Source of the DNA: Bacteroidales bacterium
GTDB lineage: Bacteria; Bacteroidota; Bacteroidia; Bacteroidales; VadinHA17
Direction: 5' to 3'
DNA: 15,400 nt
Assembly (NCBI GenBank): GCA_025455505.1
Contig: JALOMK010000013.1
Coordinates: 1-15,400 of the forward strand
Below the pieces are notes generated by a model. The model saw only the letters and a program-made list of their open reading frames with translations, was not told the DNA's origin and made no database searches. Below are positions 1-7,511 of this stretch, piece by piece (the first letter of the stretch is position 1; each line of letters begins with the position of its first letter). The position numbers were made by a program, and so were the translations under genes.

Positions 1-17
1 TTATTGAATGACAAATA

Positions 18-1367
18 TTGAAGAAACTTAAATTAATAGACAACATATCAGGGCTTCAGCTCTTCCAGCTGATGAAGCCAGTTGTCTTTCTTATTATAAG
101 CATTGTCTTTACAAAGAGCCACCTCACCAGGGCCGAAATCGGCCAGTGGGAGATGTTCATGTTCATTGCGGGCCTGCTTACATTTTTCTGGGTGACGGGC
201 ATCATCCAGAGCCTGCTTCCGCTTTATCACAGGAACAGGACATTCAGGAAAATCGGAGAAAATGGCAAAACCAAATCACCCGAGATATTCAATGCCTTTC
301 TCCTGCTTTGTTTTTTCAGCCTCCTCTTTTTCCTGCTGGGACATTCGCTTAAAAATCATTTTTCAGTTTTTCATATCTCGGGGAATGTACCTTTTCTGAA
401 CACTCTTCTGCTTTATATTCTTCTCAGCAGCCCTGTGTGTCTTATCGAATACATTTACCTGCTTAACAACAGGTCGTACAGGATATTCCAGTATGGCCTC
501 TATACTTTCCTGGCCCAGCTTGTTCTCATTATTGTGCCGATCCTGCTTGGAAAGGATATCATCTGGTCTGTTTACGGGCTCCTGGTGATAACAGGTATTC
601 GCTGGGTGTGGCTGATAATCCTTCTCAGGAGGTACTCTGAGATGAAGGTTTCATTTGAGTTCATGAAGGAGCATCTCTACCTTGGAACGCCACTGATACT
701 GACTTCACTCATAAGCGGATCGGCTCAATATGTTGACGGGGTAATAATTTCCAGCGTCTACCACGATCCTGGGATGTTTGCATGGTTCCGTTACGGAGCA
801 AAGGAGTTTCCCCTGGTGCTTATGCTTGCCAATGGATTAAGCAATGCCATGCTGCCGGAATTCTCAACCCGGGAAAGAATGAAGGAGTCGCTGGCGAAGA
901 TCAGGGTTAAGTCCGAAAAACTGATGCACATTCTTTTTCCTGCAGCCATTCTCATAATGCTTTTTACAAGGTGGCTCTATCCAAGAATGTTCAATCCCGA
1001 CTTCCAGAGAAGCGCCGACATCTTCCTCGTCTATTCTTTGCTTATCATACCAAGGCTTGTCTTTCCCCAGACAATAATAATAGGACGTAAAAAGACGCAT
1101 ATAACCCTGATAGCCGCCATTGTTGAATTGTCGATAAATATCCCGCTCAGCCTGCTTATGATACACTGGGGCTATAATCTCGTGGGTGTGGCGCTCTCTA
1201 CATTTATCGTGTATTGCATTGAAAAGATATTCCTTGCTTCCTACCTGTGGATTAAAATGAAAATAAGGCCCGCAGAATACATTCCTCTTAAGGTTTACGC
1301 AATTTATGTCTTTCTCATCGGACTCACCTTCATTCTTATCGACCACAGGGTTATAGATATAAAGTAA
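18..1367 (+). CDS. Oligosaccharide flippase-like polytopic membrane protein (Wzx/MATE-like)
   Basis: The 449-residue product is very hydrophobic, with roughly a dozen predicted membrane segments separated by short basic loops. The layout fits polysaccharide flippases of the MOP superfamily (RfbX/Wzx-like), which move lipid-linked sugars across the inner membrane. The N-terminal part (motifs LFQL, FTKSHLT, EIGQWEMF and SLLPLY around residues 15-70) resembles Bacteroidetes 'lipopolysaccharide biosynthesis protein' homologues. The start is uncertain. The frame has a stop at 9-11 and TTG at 18 is the only start candidate before the conserved N-terminus; an ATG at 8 is in another frame and stops after seven codons. 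No glycosyltransferases are visible nearby, so the substrate is unknown. It ends 70 nt before the next gene, which has its own promoter candidate. Confidence 0.75.
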   Translation: MKKLKLIDNISGLQLFQLMKPVVFLIISIVFTKSHLTRAEIGQWEMFMFIAGLLTFFWVTGIIQSLLPLYHRNRTFRKIGENGKTKSPEIFNAFLLLCFFSLLFFLLGHSLKNHFSVFHISGNVPFLNTLLLYILLSSPVCLIEYIYLLNNRSYRIFQYGLYTFLAQLVLIIVPILLGKDIIWSVYGLLVITGIRWVWLIILLRRYSEMKVSFEFMKEHLYLGTPLILTSLISGSAQYVDGVIISSVYHDPGMFAWFRYGAKEFPLVLMLANGLSNAMLPEFSTRERMKESLAKIRVKSEKLMHILFPAAILIMLFTRWLYPRMFNPDFQRSADIFLVYSLLIIPRLVFPQTIIIGRKKTHITLIAAIVELSINIPLSLLMIHWGYNLVGVALSTFIVYCIEKIFLASYLWIKMKIRPAEYIPLKVYAIYVFLIGLTFILIDHRVIDIK

Positions 1368-1403
1368 GGAAGCGCAGGGCTTTTCAATGCCCTCGAAATA
1401 ATT

Positions 1404-1411
1404 TATCTTTG
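1404..1411 (+). promoter_or_regulatory. Bacteroidetes-type promoter -7 box (TATCTTTG) for the GNAT-like gene
   Basis: TATCTTTG matches the Bacteroidetes -7 consensus TAnnTTTG exactly. A TTTT at 1381-1384 lies 19 nt upstream, a three-of-four match to the -33 TTTG. Transcription would start about 20 nt before the ATG at 1438. No other gene start lies between, so the box plausibly drives the GNAT-like gene independently of the flippase. Called from consensus only. Confidence 0.55.
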
Positions 1412-1437
1412 TCCTGTCACCAATCATACAGATACAT

Positions 1438-2643
1438 ATGCATGTAACTGAGGTAACAACTTCAAGGGACAGGAAGGATTTTGTCAACTTTCCGAAGAAA
1501 CTTTACAGGAACGATCCCTTTTGGGTCTGTCCGCTCGATTCCGGCATTGAGTCGGTCTTTGATCCGGCTCAGAACCAGGCCTTCAGGCGGGGCGAGGCAA
1601 CAAGATGGATTGCCCGCGACAGCAGCGGTGAAGTAAGCGGGAGGATAGCAGCCTTTATCGACAGGCAAAGGTCCGATGCAGAACACCAGCCAACCGGCGG
1701 GATAGGTTTCTTTGAAGTGACTGACAACAGGGACCTCGCCTTCATGCTTTTCGATACTGCCAGGGAGTGGCTCGAAAGCAGGGGGATGAAAGCTATGGAC
1801 GGCCCGATTAATTTCGGGGAAAACGACAATAACTGGGGCCTTCTTGTTGATGGTTTCGTGCAGCAGGGCTATGGAATGCCCTACAACATGAAATACTACA
1901 GGAATTATTTCGAGGAATATGGTTTCAGGAATTACTTTGAACAATACTCCTTTCACAGGGAAGTCCATGACCCTGAAAACAAGTTCACCGTTTTCCCTGA
2001 GAGAATCATGAGGATTGCGGAATGGATATCAAAGCGCCCGGGCTATGAATTCAGGCATTTCGAAATTGCCAGGAGCAGACGCTATGTTGACGATATCGCA
2101 GAAATATATAACTCAACCTGGTCAGTTTTCAAGGAAGATTTTACACCCATCGACCCCGCCCTGCTCAATGAGTCGCTGAAAAAGGCCAAACCTATAATTG
2201 ATGAGGAACTTATCTGGTTTGCATACCACAACGGGAAACCGATTGCCTTTTTTGTGATTATGCCGGATTTCAACCAGATACTTAAATATTTCAACGGACG
2301 GATGAACCCATGGAACATGATAAGATTCCTTTGGTTCAGGGCCACCCATAAGATGACAAGGGCAAGGGCCCTCGTGGGAGGAGTCCATCCTTCTTACCAG
2401 AACAACGGCGTGGAGTCAGCTATCTTCCTTCATATATACAAGTCCTTTGCGAAAAAGCCATGGTACCGCGAACTTGAACTTTCATGGGTTGGCGATTACA
2501 ATCCCCGGATGCTTGCAATATACGAGGCCCTGGGAGCTTCAAGAGCCAAGACGCATATTACTTACAGGTATATGATTGACAAGGTGATCCCGTTCAAAAG
2601 GTACAAAGACGAAATGGCTGAAAAACAGCATATTAGAGATTAA
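1438..2643 (+). CDS. Large GNAT-like acyltransferase family protein
   Basis: A 401-residue soluble protein with no signal peptide or membrane segment. I recognise the architecture of the large 'GNAT family N-acetyltransferase' proteins (related to E. coli YghO). The N-terminal part carries FVNFPKKLYRNDPFWVCPL (about residues 16-34). It is followed by a GxIGFFE-like stretch near residues 88-93 and the family hallmark DGPINFGENDNNWGLLVDGF near residues 121-140, with PYNMKYY shortly after. The C-terminal half (from about 200) contains a GNAT-like fold ending in ALVGGVHPSYQNNGVES and a final YEALGA segment, as in acetyltransferase motifs. The acceptor is unknown. No strong Shine-Dalgarno precedes the ATG, which is usual in this phylum. 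The gene stands between its own promoter candidate and that of rpmE2, so it is probably monocistronic. Confidence 0.7.
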   Translation: MHVTEVTTSRDRKDFVNFPKKLYRNDPFWVCPLDSGIESVFDPAQNQAFRRGEATRWIARDSSGEVSGRIAAFIDRQRSDAEHQPTGGIGFFEVTDNRDLAFMLFDTAREWLESRGMKAMDGPINFGENDNNWGLLVDGFVQQGYGMPYNMKYYRNYFEEYGFRNYFEQYSFHREVHDPENKFTVFPERIMRIAEWISKRPGYEFRHFEIARSRRYVDDIAEIYNSTWSVFKEDFTPIDPALLNESLKKAKPIIDEELIWFAYHNGKPIAFFVIMPDFNQILKYFNGRMNPWNMIRFLWFRATHKMTRARALVGGVHPSYQNNGVESAIFLHIYKSFAKKPWYRELELSWVGDYNPRMLAIYEALGASRAKTHITYRYMIDKVIPFKRYKDEMAEKQHIRD

Positions 2644-2677
2644 TGCAAACATCCATGCCAATAATTTGCAATTTCAT

Positions 2678-2708
2678 TTTGCATTTTAATGAATGAATGT
2701 TAATTTTG
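2678..2708 (+). promoter_or_regulatory. Bacteroidetes-type promoter for rpmE2 (TTTG-N19-TAATTTTG)
   Basis: TTTG at 2678-2681 and TAATTTTG at 2701-2708 are separated by exactly 19 nt. Both boxes match the Bacteroidetes housekeeping-sigma consensus (TTTG, 19-21 nt, TAnnTTTG) without mismatch. This is the best promoter match in the window. It lies about 50 nt upstream of the L31 start, leaving a leader of roughly 45 nt with a weak AGGAA just before the ATG. Confidence 0.7.
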
Positions 2709-2760
2709 CAGTCCCTAATAATCGGGACTTTATCAGAATAACAGGAAAACAATTCAGGAA

Positions 2761-3024
2761 ATGAAAAACGGAATTCATCCCAGCAATTACAGGCTAGTCG
2801 TGTTTCAGGATATGTCGAACGGACATGTTTTTATGAGCAAGTCAACGGCGCCTTCCAAGGAAAATATCAAATGGGAAGACGGAAAGGAATATCCTCTTCT
2901 TAAACTCGAGATTTCAAATACATCGCATCCTTTCTATACTGGTAAAATGAAGCTTGTTGATACCGCAGGAAGGGTTGACAAGTTCATGAACCGTTACAAG
3001 GATCATGTAGGGAAGAAAAAATAG
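2761..3024 (+). CDS. rpmE2: 50S ribosomal protein L31, type B (zinc-free form)
   Basis: An 87-residue basic protein. The motifs GIHPSNYR near the N-terminus, [26 protein letters not shown] (about residues 43-60) and [15 protein letters not shown] identify it as L31 type B, a small large-subunit protein at the intersubunit bridge. The cysteine pairs of the zinc-binding type A form are absent. In many bacteria the Cys-less form is the zinc-independent paralogue; in Bacteroidetes it is commonly the main copy. The length is normal for the type. It has its own consensus promoter and a strong terminator 22 nt after the stop, so it should be transcribed alone. Confidence 0.95.
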   Translation: MKNGIHPSNYRLVVFQDMSNGHVFMSKSTAPSKENIKWEDGKEYPLLKLEISNTSHPFYTGKMKLVDTAGRVDKFMNRYKDHVGKKK

Positions 3025-3046
3025 ACTAAATGTCAGTATCTGTCTT

Positions 3047-3072
3047 AAAAGCCTCCCGCGGAGGCTTTTTTT
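3047..3072 (+). terminator. Rho-independent terminator after rpmE2
   Basis: GCCTCC (3051-3056) pairs with GGAGGC (3060-3065) around a 3-nt loop. The flanking AAAA and the start of the T-run can extend the stem, and seven T residues follow (3066-3072). This is a textbook intrinsic terminator 22 nt after the L31 stop codon. Confidence 0.88.
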
Positions 3073-3140
3073 ATTGCATATTCCAGCCATGGCATAATCC
3101 TTGCAATACTCTCCCCCGGCAGAGTTGTGGAAATAATATG

Positions 3141-3148
3141 TAATTTTG
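3141..3148 (+). promoter_or_regulatory. Candidate -7 box (TAATTTTG) upstream of lon
   Basis: TAATTTTG matches TAnnTTTG, but no TTTG is present 19-21 nt upstream. It is the only -7-like match between the rpmE2 terminator and lon. If used, it gives a leader of about 135 nt that would include the two hairpin repeats at 3183-3247. Weak, since only one box is seen. Confidence 0.35.
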
Positions 3149-3182
3149 GAAGATTCTGAACAGGGCTGGTCAGGAATAAGAA

Positions 3183-3247
3183 CCCACCCCTGGCCCCTCC
3201 GTGAGGGGAAAAAAAGATCCCACACCTGGCCCCTGCGGGAGGGGAAA
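3183..3247. repeat. Two tandem GC-rich hairpin repeats, 36-nt period
   Basis: Two 29-nt units, 3183-3211 and 3219-3247, match at 26 of 29 positions and start 36 nt apart. Each begins CCCAC, contains CCTGGCCCCT and ends AGGGGAAA. Each can fold on itself: CCCCTC with GAGGGG in unit 1, and CCCCT with AGGGG in unit 2. They lie in the 266-nt spacer between rpmE2 and lon, which has no gene. The units resemble the short interspersed GC-rich hairpin repeats that I recall being scattered between genes in some Bacteroidetes genomes; I cannot check copy number here. Confidence 0.8.
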
Positions 3248-3290
3248 TGAATGGTTCCTGGCTGGATGTGCACGATGAATTATTGAAAGA

Positions 3291-5753
3291 ATGGAAAGAA
3301 AGCAGAGGAAGAACATGACAGAAATATTCCTGCCCGACATTATTGACGGAGAGGGTGATATTGTGCCCATAATTGCCGACGGTGACGATGGCGAGCTTGA
3401 AGAGGTTGAGGTCCCGGAAATAATCCCCATACTTTCGCTGCGTAACACTGTGCTCTTCCCGGGCGTAGTGCTGCCTATATCAATAGGGCGGCCAAAGTCG
3501 ATACAGCTTATCAAGGATGCCTACAGGAACGACAGGATCGTAGGAACTGTTGCCCAAAAAGATCCTGATACAGAAAATCCCGATTTCCAGGATCTTCACC
3601 CGGTTGGGACAATCGGCCAGATAGTGAAGCTGCTTGAGATGCCTGACGGCTCAACAACAGCCATCATACAGGGCCGGAAAAGAATGTCGCTCAGCACCCT
3701 CGTTTCCGATGACCCTTATTTCATTGCAAGGGTGAAGCCAATCCCTGAGATAAAACCCGACTCCTTCAGCAAGGATTTTGATGCAATAGTAGGGTCGCTT
3801 AAAGACCTATCGCTCAAGATCATAAAAATTAATCCCAATATCAGTCCCGAGGCAAGTTTTGCAATCAAGAACATTGAAAACAATACTTATCTCATAAACT
3901 TTATCTGCTCCAACACCGACATCAAGGTGCAGGATAAGCAGAAGCTCCTTGAAATTAACTCCCTTCGCGACAGGGGTTTTATGCTCCTTGAGTTCCTCGT
4001 CCAGGAAATCCAGGTTCTCGAACTCAAAAACGAACTGCAGTCAAAGGTAAAGAGCGAGCTCGACCAGCAGCAAAGGGAATTCCTTCTTCACCAGCAGATG
4101 AAGACTATCCAGAATGAGCTGGGCGGAAATCCTGTTGAAAAGGAAGTTGAGGAATACAGGATAAAAGCTGATACAAAGAACTGGAGCGACGATGTAAGGA
4201 AGGTGTTCACAAGGGAACTCGAAAAGCTTCACAGGCTTAACCCTGCGGCTGCTGAGTATTCCGTGCAGGTCAACTACATCCAGACACTCCTCGATCTGCC
4301 ATGGAACTTTTACACCGATGACAATCTTGATCTGAACAACGCCAGGAAGGTCCTGGATTCCGACCATTTTGGTCTCGGTGAAGTGAAGGAAAGGATACTT
4401 GAACACCTTGCGGTTCTGAAACTTAAAGGCGATCTCAAGTCACCCATCCTATGCCTGTACGGCCCCCCCGGCGTAGGAAAGACCTCGCTCGGCAAATCGG
4501 TTGCAAGGGCACTCGGCCGCAAGTATGTCAGAATGTCACTGGGCGGACTTCACGATGAGGCTGAAATACGGGGCCACAGGAAAACATACATTGGAGCCAT
4601 GCCTGGAAGGATAGTCCAGAACATACGCAGGGCCGGATCGTCAAACCCCGTTTTCATACTCGATGAGATCGACAAGGTGGGGCAGGACTTCCGGGGCGAC
4701 CCGTCTTCGGCGCTTCTCGAGGTGCTTGACCCTGAACAGAACAGTTCCTTCTTCGATAACTACCTCGAAATGGAGTATGACTTGTCGAAGGTTCTTTTCA
4801 TTGCCACGGCAAATAACCTTGCAACAATCAGCGCGGCACTGCGTGACAGGATGGAGCTTATTGAAATAACTGGCTATCTTGTCGAGGAAAAACTTGAGAT
4901 AGCCGCAAGACACCTTCTTCCCAAGCAACTCGAGGCACATGGAGTAAAGCCTGAACAGCTTACAATCAACGGGAAGGTCATGGAAACCCTCATAGACAAG
5001 TATACGAGGGAATCGGGCGTGAGGGAGCTTGACAAGCGGCTTGCAAAAATTGTAAGGGTTACTGCCAAGAACATAGCATCTGAGAAGGATTACGACAAGG
5101 ATCTTAGTGCCGAAGCACTTGCAGAAATGCTCGGACCGGCAAAATACACCCGTGACCTGTACGCGGGCAATGACCAGGCAGGTGTTGTGACCGGCCTTGC
5201 ATGGACTGCAGCAGGAGGCGAGATACTATTCGTTGAGACAAGCCTCAGCAAGGGCAGCGGCAAACTTACCCTGACGGGCAACCTTGGTGAAGTGATGAAG
5301 GAGTCAGCGATTATAGCACTCGAGTACCTCAAGGCCAACGCTTCACTACTCGATCTCCCGGCCAGCTTCGCTGAAAAATGGAACATACATATTCATGTTC
5401 CCGAGGGAGCAATACCGAAGGACGGCCCCTCGGCAGGAATTACAATGGCTGCATCAATCGCATCGGCTTTCACACAGCGCAAGGTAAGGAAATACATGGC
5501 AATGACAGGCGAAATTACGCTTAGGGGGAAAGTGCTGCCGGTGGGCGGGATCAAGGAAAAAATACTTGCCGCCAAGCGCTCGAGCATCAGGGAGATTATT
5601 CTCTCAGCTGAAAACAGGAAGGATGTTGAGAATATTGAAAAAATATATATCAGGGGACTGAAATTCCACTATGTTGAAACTATAATGGGCGTTCTGGAAC
5701 TTTCGCTTCTGAAGCAGAAGGTATCGAACCCCAGGCAAATAACATTCGAATGA
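3291..5753 (+). CDS. lon: ATP-dependent protease La (Lon)
   Basis: An 820-residue cytosolic AAA+ serine protease that degrades misfolded and regulatory proteins. An acidic N-terminal extension is followed by the Lon substrate-binding domain (from about residue 45 to 240) and a coiled-coil linker rich in E, K and Q (about 240-300). The ATPase domain has Walker A GPPGVGKT at 391-398, Walker B FILDEIDK, and RGHRKTYIGAMPGR between them. The protease domain has the catalytic Ser714 in PKDGPSAG and the Lys in GGIKEK (Lys757 aligns with E. coli Lys722). All key residues are present. A second in-frame ATG at 3315, preceded by AGAGGAAG, has a better ribosome-binding site and may be the true start, giving 812 residues. 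The stop overlaps the coaD start by 4 nt, so the two are co-transcribed. Confidence 0.97.
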   Translation: MERKQRKNMTEIFLPDIIDGEGDIVPIIADGDDGELEEVEVPEIIPILSLRNTVLFPGVVLPISIGRPKSIQLIKDAYRNDRIVGTVAQKDPDTENPDFQDLHPVGTIGQIVKLLEMPDGSTTAIIQGRKRMSLSTLVSDDPYFIARVKPIPEIKPDSFSKDFDAIVGSLKDLSLKIIKINPNISPEASFAIKNIENNTYLINFICSNTDIKVQDKQKLLEINSLRDRGFMLLEFLVQEIQVLELKNELQSKVKSELDQQQREFLLHQQMKTIQNELGGNPVEKEVEEYRIKADTKNWSDDVRKVFTRELEKLHRLNPAAAEYSVQVNYIQTLLDLPWNFYTDDNLDLNNARKVLDSDHFGLGEVKERILEHLAVLKLKGDLKSPILCLYGPPGVGKTSLGKSVARALGRKYVRMSLGGLHDEAEIRGHRKTYIGAMPGRIVQNIRRAGSSNPVFILDEIDKVGQDFRGDPSSALLEVLDPEQNSSFFDNYLEMEYDLSKVLFIATANNLATISAALRDRMELIEITGYLVEEKLEIAARHLLPKQLEAHGVKPEQLTINGKVMETLIDKYTRESGVRELDKRLAKIVRVTAKNIASEKDYDKDLSAEALAEMLGPAKYTRDLYAGNDQAGVVTGLAWTAAGGEILFVETSLSKGSGKLTLTGNLGEVMKESAIIALEYLKANASLLDLPASFAEKWNIHIHVPEGAIPKDGPSAGITMAASIASAFTQRKVRKYMAMTGEITLRGKVLPVGGIKEKILAAKRSSIREIILSAENRKDVENIEKIYIRGLKFHYVETIMGVLELSLLKQKVSNPRQITFE

Positions 5754-6232
5754 AAAAGATTGCAGTTTTCCCGGGCTCCTTCGATCCGTTTACAATAGGA
5801 CATGAAGCGATTGTTGTCAGAGCCCTGGCAATTTTCGACGAGATAATCATCGCAGTTGGCGCCAATGCACTAAAAAAGAGCTACTTCACGCTCGAGTCAC
5901 GCGAAGAAGCAATAAGAAACCTGTTCAGCTTCCAGTCGCGCATCAGCGTGGATCATTATGAAGGGCTCACTGTTGATTACTGCAGGAGAAAGAATGCTTC
6001 ATTCCTCCTGCGGGGACTGAGGACAGCTGCCGATTTTGAGTTCGAACGGGCCATTGCACAGGTCAACAGGGTGCTTGCCCCTGAAATAGAGTCAGTGTTC
6101 CTGCTTACGGTTCCCGAGCACAGCCACATAAATTCAACAATCGTGCGCGACATTATAAGAAGCGGAGGGGACGCATCAATGCTTCTTCCAAAGGAACTTG
6201 ACATCCGAAGCATGAAGGCCGAAAAGGAATGA
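5750..6232 (+). CDS. coaD: Phosphopantetheine adenylyltransferase (PPAT)
   Basis: Transfers AMP from ATP to 4'-phosphopantetheine to form dephospho-CoA, the penultimate step of coenzyme A synthesis. The 160-residue length is typical of bacterial CoaD. The nucleotidyltransferase signature GSFDPFTIGH is at residues 9-18. RGLRTAADFEFE (about 87-98) carries the substrate-contacting Arg, and INSTIVRD near residue 128 corresponds to the family's ISSTxVR motif. The ATG overlaps the lon stop as ATGA, implying translational coupling. Its 3' end faces the NUDIX gene with only 4 nt between stop codons. Confidence 0.96.
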   Translation: MKKIAVFPGSFDPFTIGHEAIVVRALAIFDEIIIAVGANALKKSYFTLESREEAIRNLFSFQSRISVDHYEGLTVDYCRRKNASFLLRGLRTAADFEFERAIAQVNRVLAPEIESVFLLTVPEHSHINSTIVRDIIRSGGDASMLLPKELDIRSMKAEKE

Positions 6233-6236
6233 GCAG

Positions 6237-6854
6237 CTAATCGCGCAGGACTGAAATATTTATCAGGTCCATCAGCGAAAGCCATGCATTATCCTTTATC
6301 CTGTTCAGCTCATCGGGACTGAGCCACTCAACTTTGGTTATTCCTTCTTTTTCCTGCGGGCTGCTTATCAGCTCCCCGCTGTACTCCATCAGAAACCAGT
6401 GCGTTTTTTTCAGGTAGGATATGCTCTCCCAGGTATATGTGTGGTAACTCGGCACAAGGCTTTTAACAATCCTGTGGCCCTCGATGCCGCACTCCTCGCT
6501 TACCTCCCTGAGGGCACAGGCTTCCGGTTCCTCACCCTCTTCAATATGACCCTTCGGAAGGTCAAGCTTACCCTTCTTTTCGATGAAGAGATATTTTCCC
6601 GAATCATGCTTCACGAGGCCGCCTGCTGCTCCTACTTCAGTGAAGTATATCCTGAAGAGCTTCCACAGGTATGTGATGTCGCCGGAATAGACATTGACCG
6701 ACTGGATGCTCTTATCTTCCTGGAAATAAGCGATTAGCTTGTAAAGTTCCTTAGTGGAGTAGAATTTATGGAATAAGCCGTATTTTTGTATGCGGTCGGG
6801 TTCCCTGCTGAGCATAATGAACCTGTTCTCGAAATGAACTTTATACTTATCCAT
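6237..6854 (-). CDS. NUDIX hydrolase
   Basis: A 205-residue protein with a perfect NUDIX box (Gx5Ex7REUxEExGU) at residues 102-124: G102, E108 and REVSEE before CGI. This is the Mg-binding helix that cleaves nucleoside diphosphate-X compounds. The catalytic domain spans roughly residues 72-190, entered by AAGGLV and LPKGH. The first 70 residues form an extra N-terminal region (starting MDKYKVHFENR) also seen in Bacteroidetes homologues. The substrate cannot be inferred. The gene is convergent with coaD and divergent from pyrE, and its ATG directly abuts the pyrE ATG. Confidence 0.9.
   Translation of the reverse strand: MDKYKVHFENRFIMLSREPDRIQKYGLFHKFYSTKELYKLIAYFQEDKSIQSVNVYSGDITYLWKLFRIYFTEVGAAGGLVKHDSGKYLFIEKKGKLDLPKGHIEEGEEPEACALREVSEECGIEGHRIVKSLVPSYHTYTWESISYLKKTHWFLMEYSGELISSPQEKEGITKVEWLSPDELNRIKDNAWLSLMDLINISVLRD
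6781..6788 (+). promoter_or_regulatory. Candidate -7 box (TATTTTTG) for pyrE inside the NUDIX gene
   Basis: TATTTTTG fits TAnnTTTG and lies about 67 nt before the pyrE ATG, within the antisense strand of the NUDIX coding region. No -33 TTTG is present at the expected distance. Because the two start codons abut, any pyrE promoter must lie inside the NUDIX gene, which makes the match plausible but unproven. Confidence 0.3.
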
Positions 6855-7496
6855 ATGGAAGATATTGCGAAAAAAACTGCCGGATTCCTTTTACAAATTA
6901 AAGCAATAAAATTGCAACCGTCAAATCCTTTCACCTGGGCTTCGGGCTGGAAGTCTCCTATCTATTGCGATAACAGGAAGACCCTTTCATTTCCTGAAGT
7001 AAGGTCATTCATAGCCTCATCATTTGCATCGCTTGTGAAAGAGCTTTATCCCGGGGCTGAGCTGATAGCAGGAGTTGCAACAGGGGCAATCGCACATGGA
7101 GCCCTGGCTGCCGACCGCATGGGGCTTCCCTTTGTTTACGTGAGGTCAGGCGCAAAGGAACATGGACTCGGTAACCAGATCGAGGGGTTCTGGCTGCCGG
7201 GCCAGAAAGTGGTTGTAATAGAAGATCTTATTTCAACAGGAGGAAGCAGCCTGAGCGCAGTAAAGGCACTAAGGGATGCCGGGTGCGAGGTACTGGGGAT
7301 GGCAGCTATATTCACCTACGAGTTTAAGAAGGCTGCAGACGGCTTTGAGGCTGAGAACTGCCGTCTCGATACATTGAGTAACTATACGGCTCTCATCGAC
7401 ACGGCCGTAAAAACAGGTTACATAGGAAACGAGGAGGTTGAGACCCTCAGAAAATGGAGGCTTGATCCCGCAAACTGGGGCCTTGCTCTCCAATAA
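6855..7496 (+). CDS. pyrE: Orotate phosphoribosyltransferase
   Basis: Forms OMP from orotate and PRPP in de novo pyrimidine synthesis. From the ATG at 6855 the product is 213 residues, the usual length. The N-terminus MEDIAKKTAGFLLQIKAIKL leads into the conserved FTWASGWKSPIYCDNRKTLS. The PRPP-binding loop VVVIEDLISTGGS is at residues 119-131, with the two acidic residues and the TGGS phosphate loop intact. The frame is open upstream to ATGs at 6786 and 6834, but these add residues with no family similarity and overlap the divergent NUDIX gene, so I prefer 6855. A small SRPBCC gene follows after 15 nt and is probably co-transcribed. Confidence 0.96.
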   Translation: MEDIAKKTAGFLLQIKAIKLQPSNPFTWASGWKSPIYCDNRKTLSFPEVRSFIASSFASLVKELYPGAELIAGVATGAIAHGALAADRMGLPFVYVRSGAKEHGLGNQIEGFWLPGQKVVVIEDLISTGGSSLSAVKALRDAGCEVLGMAAIFTYEFKKAADGFEAENCRLDTLSNYTALIDTAVKTGYIGNEEVETLRKWRLDPANWGLALQ

Positions 7497-7511
7497 AATA
7501 ATTCAGGTTAT

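Noticed and set aside
8..31. Possible frameshifted start of the flippase from the ATG at 8
   Set aside because: That frame ends after seven codons. The TTG at 18 gives the family-like N-terminus without invoking an error, although the start remains uncertain.
1376..1393. Hairpin AGGGC...GCCCT as a terminator of the flippase gene
   Set aside because: Only 5 bp with an 8-nt loop and no T-tract; it overlaps the -33 region of the next gene's promoter.
864..1487. 207-codon reverse-strand open frame overlapping the end of the flippase gene and the start of the GNAT-like gene
   Set aside because: It is antisense to two convincing genes and covers their promoter spacer. The product is rich in Cys and Tyr with no family resemblance.
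3183..3247. CRISPR array suggested by repeats with a 36-nt period
   Set aside because: Only two units; the repeat fills most of the period, leaving a 7-nt gap with no spacer. No cas genes are nearby.
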